Below the pieces are notes generated by a model, which saw nothing but the letters and a program-made list of their open reading frames with translations, did not search any database and was not told the origin of the DNA. From an uncultured Polaribacter sp. (lineage in GTDB: Bacteria; Bacteroidota; Bacteroidia; Flavobacteriales; Flavobacteriaceae): a DNA stretch of 59,450 nt. The stretch is taken from assembly GCA_938084845.1 (NCBI GenBank), contig CALKEB010000063.1:1-59450 (forward strand), in the 5' to 3' direction. Below, one piece after another: positions 34,189-42,808 of the stretch (the first letter of the stretch is position 1; every line of letters starts with the position of its first letter). The translations under genes were made by a program, and so were the position numbers.

Positions 34189-34599
34189 TTAACAGTGCTC
34201 TTCATAAGCCGCAGCTAAGTTTTGTGCAATCATTTGCGCAGACCTACCTTCTATATGATGTCTTTCTAACATGTGTACTAAGTTGCCATCTTTAAATAGG
34301 GCAATTGCAGGAGATGAAGGAGGAAAAGGAATCATGAATTCTCTTGCTTTTTGAGTTGATTCTTTTTCTACACCTGCAAAAACTGTAGTTAAATTAGTTG
34401 GTGTTTTATCTGCACCTAAAGAAGCAATTGCTCCTGGTCTTGCAGTACCAGCTGCACAACCACAAACAGAGTTAACCATTACTAAAGTTGTGCCTTTTTT
34501 AGACATTGCATTTTCAACATCTTCACTTGTGTATAATGCCTCAAAACCTGCGTTAATTAATTCATCACGCATTGGTTTTACTAATTCTTCTGGATACAT
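34189..34599 (-). CDS. BrxA/BrxB family bacilliredoxin
   Basis: A 136-residue thiol-disulfide protein of the DUF1094/bacilliredoxin family, with C46-G-C48 in VCGCAAGTARPGA as its redox motif. It removes bacillithiol from mixed disulfides in species that make that thiol. I start at ATG 34599 (MYPEELVKPM), the family N-terminus. The TTG seven codons upstream overlaps the -7 element. The gene stands alone with its own promoter and terminator. Confidence 0.9.
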   Translation of the reverse strand: MYPEELVKPMRDELINAGFEALYTSEDVENAMSKKGTTLVMVNSVCGCAAGTARPGAIASLGADKTPTNLTTVFAGVEKESTQKAREFMIPFPPSSPAIALFKDGNLVHMLERHHIEGRSAQMIAQNLAAAYEEHC

Positions 34600-34617
34600 A
34601 ATTGATAATTTAGACTG

Positions 34618-34648
34618 CAAATATAATCATTATAATAGCAAAATTCAA
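34618..34648 (-). promoter_or_regulatory. Promoter of the bacilliredoxin gene
   Basis: TTG (34648-34646), a 20-nt spacer and TATATTTG (34625-34618) on the minus strand match both elements. The expected start lies around 34611, 12 nt before the ATG. Confidence 0.65.
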
Positions 34649-34728
34649 CTGTAAAAACATTCTTCTATCAATGAATAAATCAATTAAATTGATACTAAAT
34701 TTCATTCTTATTAATCCTCTTGTTTGTT

Positions 34729-34736
34729 TATATTTG
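34729..34736 (+). promoter_or_regulatory. -7 element for the TerB-DnaJ gene
   Basis: TATATTTG is a perfect TAnnTTTG, 22 nt before the ATG. No -33 TTG fits. Confidence 0.45.
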
Positions 34737-34758
34737 GGATTAAATTTTTTAAGATACA

Positions 34759-35517
34759 ATGAGTAGTTTTTCTAAATGGTTAGGAGCAGGCTTAGGGTTT
34801 ACATTGGGTGGCCCAATAGGTGCTGCTGTAGGCTTTGCACTGGGTAGTTTTGTAGACAAGTTTTCTATTGAAGAATTTAAAGAAGCACAAACTAATTACA
34901 CAAGCAATTCAGATAGAAGTTTTAAAAATAGTAGCACACAATCTGGAGATTTTGAAATTAGTCTTTTAGTGCTAGCATCTATCGTTATAAAAGCCGACGG
35001 AAAAATAGATCAGAGAGAGTTAGATTTTGTAAGAGCTCAGTTTCTAAATATGTATGGTAAACAAAGAGCTAACAATGCCTTTAAATTATTTAATAGTATT
35101 GTAAAAAAACAAGTTTCTGCACGCCAAGTTTGTATGCAAATTAGAGCACACATGCCACATGCTGCTAGATTACAGCTTTTACACTTTTTATTTGGTATTG
35201 CAAAAGCAGATGAATTTGTTTCCAAAAACGAAGTAGATGAAATTCGTAAAATAGCAGGGTATCTCTATATTAATCAAAATGATTATGAATCTATAAAAGC
35301 AATGTTTTATGATGCATCAGATGCCGCATATAAAATATTAGAAATCTCTAAGACTGCAAACAATTCTGAACTTAAATCGGCGTATCGAAAAATGGTAAAA
35401 AAATACCACCCTGATAAATTACAAGATTTAGGAAACGAACATCTAAAAGGAGCAAAAGAAAAATTCCAAAATATACAAAATGCTTACGAGCAAATTAAAC
35501 GCGAAAGAGGTTTGTAA
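34759..35517 (+). CDS. TerB-like and DnaJ-domain protein (DjlA-like)
   Basis: A 252-residue co-chaperone-like protein. It starts with a glycine-rich hydrophobic stretch (WLGAGLGFTLGGPIGAAVGF) that may insert into the membrane, followed by a TerB-like helical domain (about 65-180) and a C-terminal J domain (about 188-252) with the HPD motif at 217-219. The J domain should stimulate an Hsp70 (DnaK) ATPase. The order matches DjlA of proteobacteria. The partner DnaK is not in the window. Confidence 0.82.
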   Translation: MSSFSKWLGAGLGFTLGGPIGAAVGFALGSFVDKFSIEEFKEAQTNYTSNSDRSFKNSSTQSGDFEISLLVLASIVIKADGKIDQRELDFVRAQFLNMYGKQRANNAFKLFNSIVKKQVSARQVCMQIRAHMPHAARLQLLHFLFGIAKADEFVSKNEVDEIRKIAGYLYINQNDYESIKAMFYDASDAAYKILEISKTANNSELKSAYRKMVKKYHPDKLQDLGNEHLKGAKEKFQNIQNAYEQIKRERGL

Positions 35518-35637
35518 CCTATAACTTCTTAAAATCACAAGAAGATAAAGAAATAAACAGCGTTTAATTTTAAAGAACCAGTCTAAGAATTTAGAAGAAA
35601 ATTCTTAATTTCGCAGTCGCATAATAAAAGAGAAGAA

Positions 35638-35682
35638 ATGAACGTAAAAACTTTAATTTTTAGCGGTTTAACTTCTTCATAA
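35638..35682 (+). other. Possible 14-codon leader peptide before ileS
   Basis: ATG at 35638 is followed by 13 codons and TAA at 35680, within the 224-bp gap before ileS. The peptide has one Ile and two Leu, so it is not a classical run of regulatory codons. The inverted repeat CTTCTT/AAGAAG (about 35671-35687) overlaps its end. A degenerate -7 element (TAATTTCG, about 35608-35615) lies just upstream. Whether it is translated is unknown. Confidence 0.3.
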
Positions 35683-35741
35683 AAGAAGATCGAAAAATAA
35701 TAAAGTGTACAGCCGATCATTAATTAAAACAAGAAATCCAG

Positions 35742-38700
35742 ATGAAGTTTCCTGAATATAAAGGATTAGATTTACCAAAAGTAGCAGAAGAAATCTTAAA
35801 TTCTTGGCAAGAGAATACTATATTCGAAAAAAGTATTACTTCTAGAGAAGGTGCAACACCTTACATATTTTTTGAGGGCCCACCTTCAGCGAATGGTCTT
35901 CCTGGAGTTCACCATGTTTTAGCAAGAGCAATCAAAGATATCTTTCCTAGATACAAAACCATGAAAGGTTTTCAGGTAAAAAGAAAAGCAGGTTGGGATA
36001 CCCATGGTTTACCTATAGAACTTGGTGTAGAAAAAGAATTAGGTATTACCAAAGAGGATATTGGTAAAAAAATATCTGTAGAAGAATATAATACAGCTTG
36101 TAGAAAAGCGGTTATGAGGTATACAGATATCTGGAATAATTTAACTCAGAAAATGGGCTATTGGGTAGATATGGAAGATCCATACATTACCTACGAACCA
36201 AAATATATGGAGTCTGTTTGGTGGTTGTTAAAACAGATTTACAACAAAGAACTCATCTACAAAGGGTACACAATTCAGCCTTATTCGCCAAAGGCGGGTA
36301 CAGGGCTAAGCTCTCATGAATTAAATCAGCCAGGAACTTATCAAGATGTAACAGACACCACAGTTGTTGCTCAATTCAAAGCTATAAATAATACGTTACC
36401 AGATTTTTTACAAAATGAGGGTGATATTCATTTTATTGCATGGACAACTACACCTTGGACATTACCAAGTAATACAGCGTTAACAGTTGGACCAAAAATT
36501 GAGTATGTATTAGTAGATACTTTTAATCAATATACGTTTGAACCCGTAAAAGTAATCTTAGCTAAAAATTTAGTAAGCAAACAATTTGGTGGTAAAAACG
36601 CATTTGAAGTAGAAAATGCAGAAGCATTGCAAGACTACAATAAAGGCACTAAAAAAATACCATATTTTGTGGTAAAAGAATTTATAGGAAAAGATTTAGA
36701 GGGCATAAAATACGAGCAATTGTTAAATTATGCTTTGCCAAATGATAATCCTCAAGATGCGTTTAGAGTAATTTCTGGAGATTTTGTGACTACAGAAGAT
36801 GGAACAGGAATTGTACATACAGCCCCTACTTTTGGTGCAGATGATGCGTTGGTTTCTAAGCAAGCATCACCAGAAATTCCGCCATTATTAGTTAAGGATG
36901 AGAATGATAATTTAGTTCCATTAGTAGATTTACAAGGTAAATTTAGACCGGAAGTAAAAGATGATGTTTATGGTTTTGCGAATGAATATGTAAAATCTGA
37001 ATATTTAACTGAAGATGATCTTGCAGAAGAATTAAAAGTACAGCAAGAAAAGTTAAAAGACGTTTTAAAAGATCAAAAACAGCATTTATCTGTAGATGAA
37101 CGTTTAGGTCTTAAGTTAAAAAACGAAAATAAGGCGTTTAAAGTAGAAAAATACAAGCACAGTTACCCAAATTGTTGGAGAACAGACAAGCCAATTTTAT
37201 ATTATCCTTTAGATTCTTGGTTCATCAAAATTACGGAGGTAAAAGATAGAATGCACGAACTAAATAAAACCATAAACTGGAAACCAGAATCTACAGGAAC
37301 TGGTCGTTTTGGAAATTGGTTGGCGAATGCAAACGATTGGAACCTATCTAGATCTCGTTATTGGGGTATTCCATTACCTATTTGGAGAACAGAAGATGGT
37401 AAAGAAGAAATCTGTATTGGCTCTGTAGAAGAACTAAAATCAGAAATGGCAAAAGCTATAGAAGCTGGAGTGTTAGATAAAGATATTTTCGAAGATTTTG
37501 AAGTAGGCAACATGTCTGATGAAAATTATGCGAAAATAGATTTACATAAAAATATTGTAGACGGTATTACATTAGTCTCTGCTACTGGGAAACCTATGAA
37601 ACGTGAAGCAGATTTAATCGATGTTTGGTTTGATTCTGGTTCTATGCCTTATGCTCAATGGCATTACCCTTTTCAAAATAAAGAATTGGTAGATACTACT
37701 TGGAGAAAAGCAGATTTTATTGCAGAGGGTGTAGATCAAACAAGGGGTTGGTTTTATACTTTACATGCAATTGCCACTATGATTTTTGATGATGTCGCCT
37801 ATAAAAATGTGGTATCTAATGGTTTGGTATTAGACAAAAACGGGCATAAAATGTCTAAACGTTTAGGTAATGCTGCAGATCCATTTACAACCTTATCTAC
37901 TTATGGTGCAGATGCCACAAGATGGTATATGATTTCTAATGCCAATCCCTGGGATAATTTAAAGTTCGACTTAGAAGGTATAGAAGAAGTAAAACGTAAG
38001 TTTTTTGGGACATTATACAATACGTATTCTTTCTTTAGTTTATATACAAATATTGATGGTTTTGCATATAAAGAAGAAGATGTTGCTTTAAATGAAAGAC
38101 CAGAATTAGACAGATGGATTTTATCTGAATTACATACTTTAATTAACAAAGTAGATGCATTTTATTCAGACTATGAACCAACAAGAGCAGCAAGAGCAAT
38201 ATCAGACTTTACACAAGAATACTTAAGTAACTGGTATGTTCGTTTAAGTAGAAGACGTTTTTGGAAAGGTACTTACGAAACCGATAAAATTTCTGCATAT
38301 CAAACGCTATATACTTGTATGACAACTGTTGCAAAGTTAGCCGCACCAATTGCGCCATTTTTTATGGATCGATTGTATCAAGATTTAAATTCGGTAACGC
38401 AAAAAGAAACTTCAGAAAGTATCCATTTATCAGATTTTCCAAAATTTGATGAAAATTTTGTAGATAAAAGCTTAGAGCGTAAAATGGAAAACGCACAAAC
38501 AATTTCTTCTTTGGTGCTATCTCTTAGAGCAAAAGAAAAAATAAAAGTACGTCAGCCATTACAAAAAATTATGATTCCTGTTGATAATGCTCAGCAGAAA
38601 GAAGAAATTTTAGCAGTAGAAAATTTAATAAAACATGAGGTAAATATTAAAGAAATTCAACTGATGGAAGATGCTTCAGATATTTTAATCAAACAAATTA

Positions 38701-39209
38701 AACCTAACTTTAAAGCATTGGGGCCAAAGTTTGGAAAAGACATGCGTTTTATAGCTGCTGAAGTTCAGAAGTTTACCCAACAAGATATTAACAAAATAGA
38801 AAAAGATAAAAACATTTCTATAGAAGTTAATGGTAAAAATATTATTTTAGATGTCTCAGATGTAGAAATTTCGTCTAAGGATATAGAAGGTTGGTTGGTT
38901 GCCAACGAAGGGGCATTAACAGTGGCATTAGATGTAACTATTACCGAAAGTTTGCACAAAGAGGGTATTGCTAGAGAACTGGTAAATAGAATTCAGAATG
39001 CTAGAAAAGATGCAGGCTTAGAAGTAACAGATAAAATAAAACTAACCGTTTTAAATTTTGATAATTTACAGCAATCTATATCGGATAATAGAGATTATAT
39101 TATGAGTGAAACATTAACCAAAGAATTGGTTTTTGTAGATGAGTTAAAAGGCGGTACAAATATTGAGTTTGATGCCATTGAAAGTAAAATATTAATAGAA
39201 AAAATTTAG
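35742..39209 (+). CDS. ileS: Isoleucyl-tRNA synthetase
   Basis: Charges tRNA-Ile. It has 1155 residues, long enough to include the editing domain and C-terminal anticodon part. The HIGH-type motif is HHVL at 57-60 within PPSANGLPGVHHVL and KMSKR is at 703-707. WTTTPWTLPSNTAL is the editing (CP1) signature. The C-terminal half after KMSKR carries the anticodon-binding helices, and no zinc-binding Cys cluster is evident at the very end, as expected for the eukaryote-like IleS form. It is followed 4 bp later by a dksA-like gene. Confidence 0.97.
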   Translation: MKFPEYKGLDLPKVAEEILNSWQENTIFEKSITSREGATPYIFFEGPPSANGLPGVHHVLARAIKDIFPRYKTMKGFQVKRKAGWDTHGLPIELGVEKELGITKEDIGKKISVEEYNTACRKAVMRYTDIWNNLTQKMGYWVDMEDPYITYEPKYMESVWWLLKQIYNKELIYKGYTIQPYSPKAGTGLSSHELNQPGTYQDVTDTTVVAQFKAINNTLPDFLQNEGDIHFIAWTTTPWTLPSNTALTVGPKIEYVLVDTFNQYTFEPVKVILAKNLVSKQFGGKNAFEVENAEALQDYNKGTKKIPYFVVKEFIGKDLEGIKYEQLLNYALPNDNPQDAFRVISGDFVTTEDGTGIVHTAPTFGADDALVSKQASPEIPPLLVKDENDNLVPLVDLQGKFRPEVKDDVYGFANEYVKSEYLTEDDLAEELKVQQEKLKDVLKDQKQHLSVDERLGLKLKNENKAFKVEKYKHSYPNCWRTDKPILYYPLDSWFIKITEVKDRMHELNKTINWKPESTGTGRFGNWLANANDWNLSRSRYWGIPLPIWRTEDGKEEICIGSVEELKSEMAKAIEAGVLDKDIFEDFEVGNMSDENYAKIDLHKNIVDGITLVSATGKPMKREADLIDVWFDSGSMPYAQWHYPFQNKELVDTTWRKADFIAEGVDQTRGWFYTLHAIATMIFDDVAYKNVVSNGLVLDKNGHKMSKRLGNAADPFTTLSTYGADATRWYMISNANPWDNLKFDLEGIEEVKRKFFGTLYNTYSFFSLYTNIDGFAYKEEDVALNERPELDRWILSELHTLINKVDAFYSDYEPTRAARAISDFTQEYLSNWYVRLSRRRFWKGTYETDKISAYQTLYTCMTTVAKLAAPIAPFFMDRLYQDLNSVTQKETSESIHLSDFPKFDENFVDKSLERKMENAQTISSLVLSLRAKEKIKVRQPLQKIMIPVDNAQQKEEILAVENLIKHEVNIKEIQLMEDASDILIKQIKPNFKALGPKFGKDMRFIAAEVQKFTQQDINKIEKDKNISIEVNGKNIILDVSDVEISSKDIEGWLVANEGALTVALDVTITESLHKEGIARELVNRIQNARKDAGLEVTDKIKLTVLNFDNLQQSISDNRDYIMSETLTKELVFVDELKGGTNIEFDAIESKILIEKI

Positions 39210-39213
39210 AAAT

Positions 39214-39591
39214 ATGTCAGATGTTAAATTAAAATATTCTGAAGAAGATCTTCAAGAATTTAAAGCAATTATTGAAAAGAAAATTGCTAGAGCAAACGAA
39301 GATCTAGAGTTGTTACGAGCAGCTTATAAAAATGATGCAAATAATGGTACAGATGATACTTTATCATCATTTAAATCTTTTGATGAAGGTTCTGATGTGA
39401 TGAACAAAGAAGCGAATGTACAATTGGCAATAAGACAAGAAAAATTTATCAGAGATTTAAAAAATGCGTTGTTAAGAATCGAGAACGGAACGTATGGTGT
39501 TTGTAGAGTTACTGGTAAATTAATTCAGAAAGAGCGTTTAAAATTAGTACCACATGCTACGTTAAGTATAGAGGCTAAAAGAGCTCAGTAA
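39214..39591 (+). CDS. DksA/TraR family protein with degenerate zinc finger
   Basis: A 125-residue RNA-polymerase-associated regulator-like protein. The N-terminal coiled coil (about 8-45, with the DDTLSSFKSFDEGSDVMNKE segment) and the C-terminal YGVCRVTGKLIQKERL / VPHATLSIEAKRAQ are DksA/TraR hallmarks. Of the four zinc Cys of E. coli DksA only one remains (YGVC), so the finger cannot hold zinc in the classical way. Directly downstream of ileS (4 bp) and probably translationally coupled. Confidence 0.88.
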   Translation: MSDVKLKYSEEDLQEFKAIIEKKIARANEDLELLRAAYKNDANNGTDDTLSSFKSFDEGSDVMNKEANVQLAIRQEKFIRDLKNALLRIENGTYGVCRVTGKLIQKERLKLVPHATLSIEAKRAQ

Positions 39592-39610
39592 TAATTACTA
39601 AAAAATTGAT

Positions 39611-39638
39611 AAAGCTTCTTTTTAAGAAGCTTTTTTTT
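39611..39638 (+). terminator. Terminator after dksA-like gene, abutting the next start codon
   Basis: AAAGCTTCTT (39611-39620) pairs with AAGAAGCTTT (39624-39633), followed by a T-tract to 39638. The next ATG is at 39639, with no leader between hairpin and codon. Confidence 0.75.
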
Positions 39639-40283
39639 ATGAAAAATATTTTTCTACCCCTTTTAATATGTTTTACTTCTGTGATGTTTTCGCAGAAAAA
39701 AGTAATGAAAAAGCTGCAAACAAATGCAGCAGAAATTACTGTTTACACAAAAGGATTGGACAATATTATTCTCGAAAATTCATTTACAGAATTCATAGAA
39801 GTAGTTTTAGAAGCAAAAAGTTACGATGAACAGCTTATTAAAATTACTGCAGATGATAAAACTGTAGCTGTTAATTTTAATTTTGAAGGCACAGAAACGA
39901 GAGAAGTAATCTTTAGAAAGTTTATTACCAAACGTTTACAAAGAGCTACAGCAATAGTAAAAATACCAAAAGGTAAAAAAGTATATATTTTTGGCGAGAA
40001 TGTAGATGTAGAAAGCAAAAACTTACGAAATGATTTAGCAGTTTATATAGACAATGGTATTGTAAAATTAAATACTATAAAAGCGAACTTACTTTTAAAA
40101 CTGTATTCAGGAAATGTATACGCCAATTTAAAAAACTCGAATTTTAAGGTTTTTTCTAAATCTGGGAAAATTACAGTTGATGGTATTCAAAGAGAAAAAG
40201 AGTATGAAAAAGTTGCAAATACATCTCAAGAAAAAACGGCCATAACTTCCTTAAAAGCTAATATTTTTCTAACTACTCAATAA
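39639..40283 (+). CDS. Secreted beta-rich protein, DUF4097-like
   Basis: A 214-residue exported protein with signal peptide MKNIFLPLLICFTSVMFSQ. After it comes a series of short beta strands (VDVESKNLRNDLAVYIDNGIV, LYSGNVYANL, FKVFSKSGKITVDG), which looks like a small right-handed beta-helix of the DUF4097/auto-transporter-head type. I am not certain of the family. The start is ATG 39639. An alternative TTG at 39606 would make the terminator hairpin part of the coding region, which I find less likely. Confidence 0.6.
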   Translation: MKNIFLPLLICFTSVMFSQKKVMKKLQTNAAEITVYTKGLDNIILENSFTEFIEVVLEAKSYDEQLIKITADDKTVAVNFNFEGTETREVIFRKFITKRLQRATAIVKIPKGKKVYIFGENVDVESKNLRNDLAVYIDNGIVKLNTIKANLLLKLYSGNVYANLKNSNFKVFSKSGKITVDGIQREKEYEKVANTSQEKTAITSLKANIFLTTQ

Positions 40284-40298
40284 CCATAATATTATTAT

Positions 40299-40306
40299 TA
40301 TTTTTG
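40299..40306 (+). promoter_or_regulatory. -7 element for lspA
   Basis: TATTTTTG is a perfect TAnnTTTG, 19 nt before the lspA ATG. No -33 TTG is seen. Confidence 0.45.
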
Positions 40307-40325
40307 TTTCTTTAAAAATTATAAA

Positions 40326-40949
40326 ATGTCAAAAAAAGCACTAGCGGTTCTTACTATTCTTATTGCAATTGTATTAGATCAAGTGATTAAAATTTATGTA
40401 AAAACTCATTTTATTCTAGGAGAAGAGGTTTTAATTTTTGATTGGTTTCGAATTCATTTTGTAGAAAATAATGGAATGGCTATGGGCTTTGAGTTTGGAG
40501 GAAGAACTGGTAAACTTTTTTTAACCTTATTTAGAATTATTGCTGTTGGTTTAATTATCTATTGGTTATCTAGCACTATTAAAAGAAAGGTACACAATGC
40601 TGTTGTTATTGGTATTTCTTTAATATTTTCTGGTGCGGTTGGTAACATTATAGATTCTATTTTTTACGGAGTAATTTTTAACCACCCTAAACATAGTGTT
40701 GCTAAATTATTTCCAGAAACTACTCAGGGAGAATTTTTTTATGGTAAAGTTGTAGATATGTTTTACTTCCCGATTTGGGAGGGCATTTTACCTGATTGGA
40801 TTCCTTTTGTTGGAGGAGAAATGTACACCTTCTTTCAATACATATTTAATCCTGCAGATTCTTACATAACAATTGGCGTTGTTTTACTATTTATTTTTAG
40901 CAAGCAAGCGTTTCCTAAAGAAGAGACAAAAGAAGTAGAAACTACTTAA
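40326..40949 (+). CDS. lspA: Lipoprotein signal peptidase (signal peptidase II)
   Basis: Inner-membrane aspartic protease that removes signal peptides of prolipoproteins. It has 207 residues and four membrane helices. Catalytic Asp residues are D110 (GNIIDSIFYG) and D144 (KVVDMFYFP), with the NNGMAMGF motif at 48-55. An insertion of about 20 residues lies between the two Asp motifs, as is common in Bacteroidota. Many lipoproteins in this window, including those at 15878, 48289 and 50402, would be its substrates. Confidence 0.93.
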   Translation: MSKKALAVLTILIAIVLDQVIKIYVKTHFILGEEVLIFDWFRIHFVENNGMAMGFEFGGRTGKLFLTLFRIIAVGLIIYWLSSTIKRKVHNAVVIGISLIFSGAVGNIIDSIFYGVIFNHPKHSVAKLFPETTQGEFFYGKVVDMFYFPIWEGILPDWIPFVGGEMYTFFQYIFNPADSYITIGVVLLFIFSKQAFPKEETKEVETT

Positions 40950-40989
40950 ATAAATAGGGAATCATGCTCGTTTAATTCTACATAAAAGT

Positions 40990-40997
40990 TATTTTTG
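40990..40997 (+). promoter_or_regulatory. -7 element just before uvrC
   Basis: TATTTTTG is a perfect TAnnTTTG ending 3 nt before the uvrC ATG at 41001. A transcription start 6-7 nt downstream of the element would fall inside or at the start codon. Confidence 0.35.
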
Positions 40998-41000
40998 TGT

Positions 41001-42797
41001 ATGCATACTTCTTTAAAGCTTCAAATAAAAACACTGCCTTCTTCACCAGGAGTTTACCAATATTTTGATAAAGAAGAAAAACTTATTTATGTTGGTAAGG
41101 CAAAAAACTTAAAGAAAAGAGTATCCTCTTACTTTACAAAAACTCACGATAGTGGAAAAACACGAGTTCTTGTAAAAAACATCAATACTGTAAAACATAT
41201 TGTTGTTAAAACAGAAACAGACGCACTTTTATTAGAAAATAACCTCATAAAAAAATACAAACCTAAGTACAATGTACTTTTAAAAGATGATAAAACCTAC
41301 CCATGGATATGTATCAAGAAAGAGCGTTTTCCTAGAGTTTTTATGACAAGAAGAGTTATTAAAGATGGATCTGAATATTACGGACCCTACACTTCTGTAA
41401 AAACGATTAAAGCACTGTTAGAGTTAATAAAAGAGCTCTATACGCTTAGAACTTGTAAATACGATCTAAGCAGAGAAAAAATAAATACAGGCAAATATAA
41501 AGTATGTTTAGAGTACCATTTAGGGAATTGCATGGGGCCATGTGAGGCATTAGAAACCGAAGAACATTATACTAATGCCATTAAAGAAATACGAAATATT
41601 ATTAAGGGTAACTTTAAAGAAAGCTTAGAGCGGTTAAATACTTTGATGTTGGATTTTGCAGAGAAAATGGAATTTGAAAAGGCCCAAAGAATAAAAGAAA
41701 AGTTAGATAGATTAAGTAATTATCAAGCAAAAAGCACTATTGTAAATCCGTCTATAAACAATGTAGACGTATTTTCAATTATATCTGACAATACTCATGG
41801 TTATGCTAATTTTATAAAAATTTCTAATGGGTCTATCATACAATCTCATACTACAGAAATAAAGAAAAAATTAGAAGAGTCAGATAAAGAGTTGTTAGAG
41901 CTTTTTATTTTCGAAATCAGGCAAAGATACAATTCTACCTCCCCAGAAATTTATGTTCCGTTTCAAGTAAATATTGGAGAGAATGTAAAAGTTACCATCC
42001 CAAAAGTAGGTGATAAAAGGCGTATTATAGAGTTTTCAGAACGAAATGCCAAATACTATAAACTAGATCAGTTAAAGCAAATTAAAATTGTAGATCCAGA
42101 TAGGCATGTAAAAAGAATTATGGCGCAAATGAAAGCAGATTTACGCTTAAAAGAAGAGCCAAGGCATATAGAGTGTTTTGATAATTCAAATATACAAGGT
42201 ACAAATCCTGTTGCAGCGTGTGTGGTATTTAGAGACGGAAAACCTAGTAAGAAAGAATACAGGCATTACAATATAAAAACAGTGGTTGGGCCAGATGATT
42301 TTGCTTCGATGGAAGAAGTCGTTTTTAGAAGGTATAAACGACTGCTTTCTGAGGGGGAATCATTGCCTCAGTTAATTGTTATTGATGGTGGAAAAGGTCA
42401 GTTGTCTTCTGCATTAAAAAGTCTAGAAATTTTAGGCTTAAGAGGTAAAATTGCTATCATTGGTATAGCAAAACGTCTAGAAGAAATTTATTACCCAGAT
42501 GACCCTATTCCTTTATATTTAGATAAAAAATCGGAAACCTTAAAAATCACTCAGTTTTTAAGAAATGAGGCACATCGATTTGGTATTAACTTTCATAGAA
42601 ATAAGCGAAGTAAAAGTGCGATACAAAGTGAATTAGAAAGTATACCAGATGTTGGCAAACAGACTGTTGCAACGTTATTACGTAAATTCAAATCTGCAAA
42701 ACGTGTAAAAGAAGCTAGTTTAGACGAATTAATAATAGATATAGGTAATGCAAGAGCCTTAAAAGTGTACAAATTTTATCATTCTAAATCTAAGTAA
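41001..42797 (+). CDS. uvrC: UvrABC system subunit C (excinuclease)
   Basis: Makes both incisions in nucleotide excision repair. The GIY-YIG nuclease opens LPSSPGVYQYFDKEEKLIYVGKAKNLKKR, the UVR helix is AEKMEFEKAQRIKEKLDRL, and the C-terminal RNase H-like domain and helix-hairpin-helix (IPDVGKQTVATLLRKF) follow. The CX(n)C metal-binding positions are present early (LRTCKYDL, YKVCLEYHLGNCMGPC). I start at ATG 41001 (598 residues), not at the TTG 40995 inside the -7 element. It converges on the PiT gene, 11 bp apart. Confidence 0.95.
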   Translation: MHTSLKLQIKTLPSSPGVYQYFDKEEKLIYVGKAKNLKKRVSSYFTKTHDSGKTRVLVKNINTVKHIVVKTETDALLLENNLIKKYKPKYNVLLKDDKTYPWICIKKERFPRVFMTRRVIKDGSEYYGPYTSVKTIKALLELIKELYTLRTCKYDLSREKINTGKYKVCLEYHLGNCMGPCEALETEEHYTNAIKEIRNIIKGNFKESLERLNTLMLDFAEKMEFEKAQRIKEKLDRLSNYQAKSTIVNPSINNVDVFSIISDNTHGYANFIKISNGSIIQSHTTEIKKKLEESDKELLELFIFEIRQRYNSTSPEIYVPFQVNIGENVKVTIPKVGDKRRIIEFSERNAKYYKLDQLKQIKIVDPDRHVKRIMAQMKADLRLKEEPRHIECFDNSNIQGTNPVAACVVFRDGKPSKKEYRHYNIKTVVGPDDFASMEEVVFRRYKRLLSEGESLPQLIVIDGGKGQLSSALKSLEILGLRGKIAIIGIAKRLEEIYYPDDPIPLYLDKKSETLKITQFLRNEAHRFGINFHRNKRSKSAIQSELESIPDVGKQTVATLLRKFKSAKRVKEASLDELIIDIGNARALKVYKFYHSKSK

Positions 42798-42808
42798 GCT
42801 AACCAACT

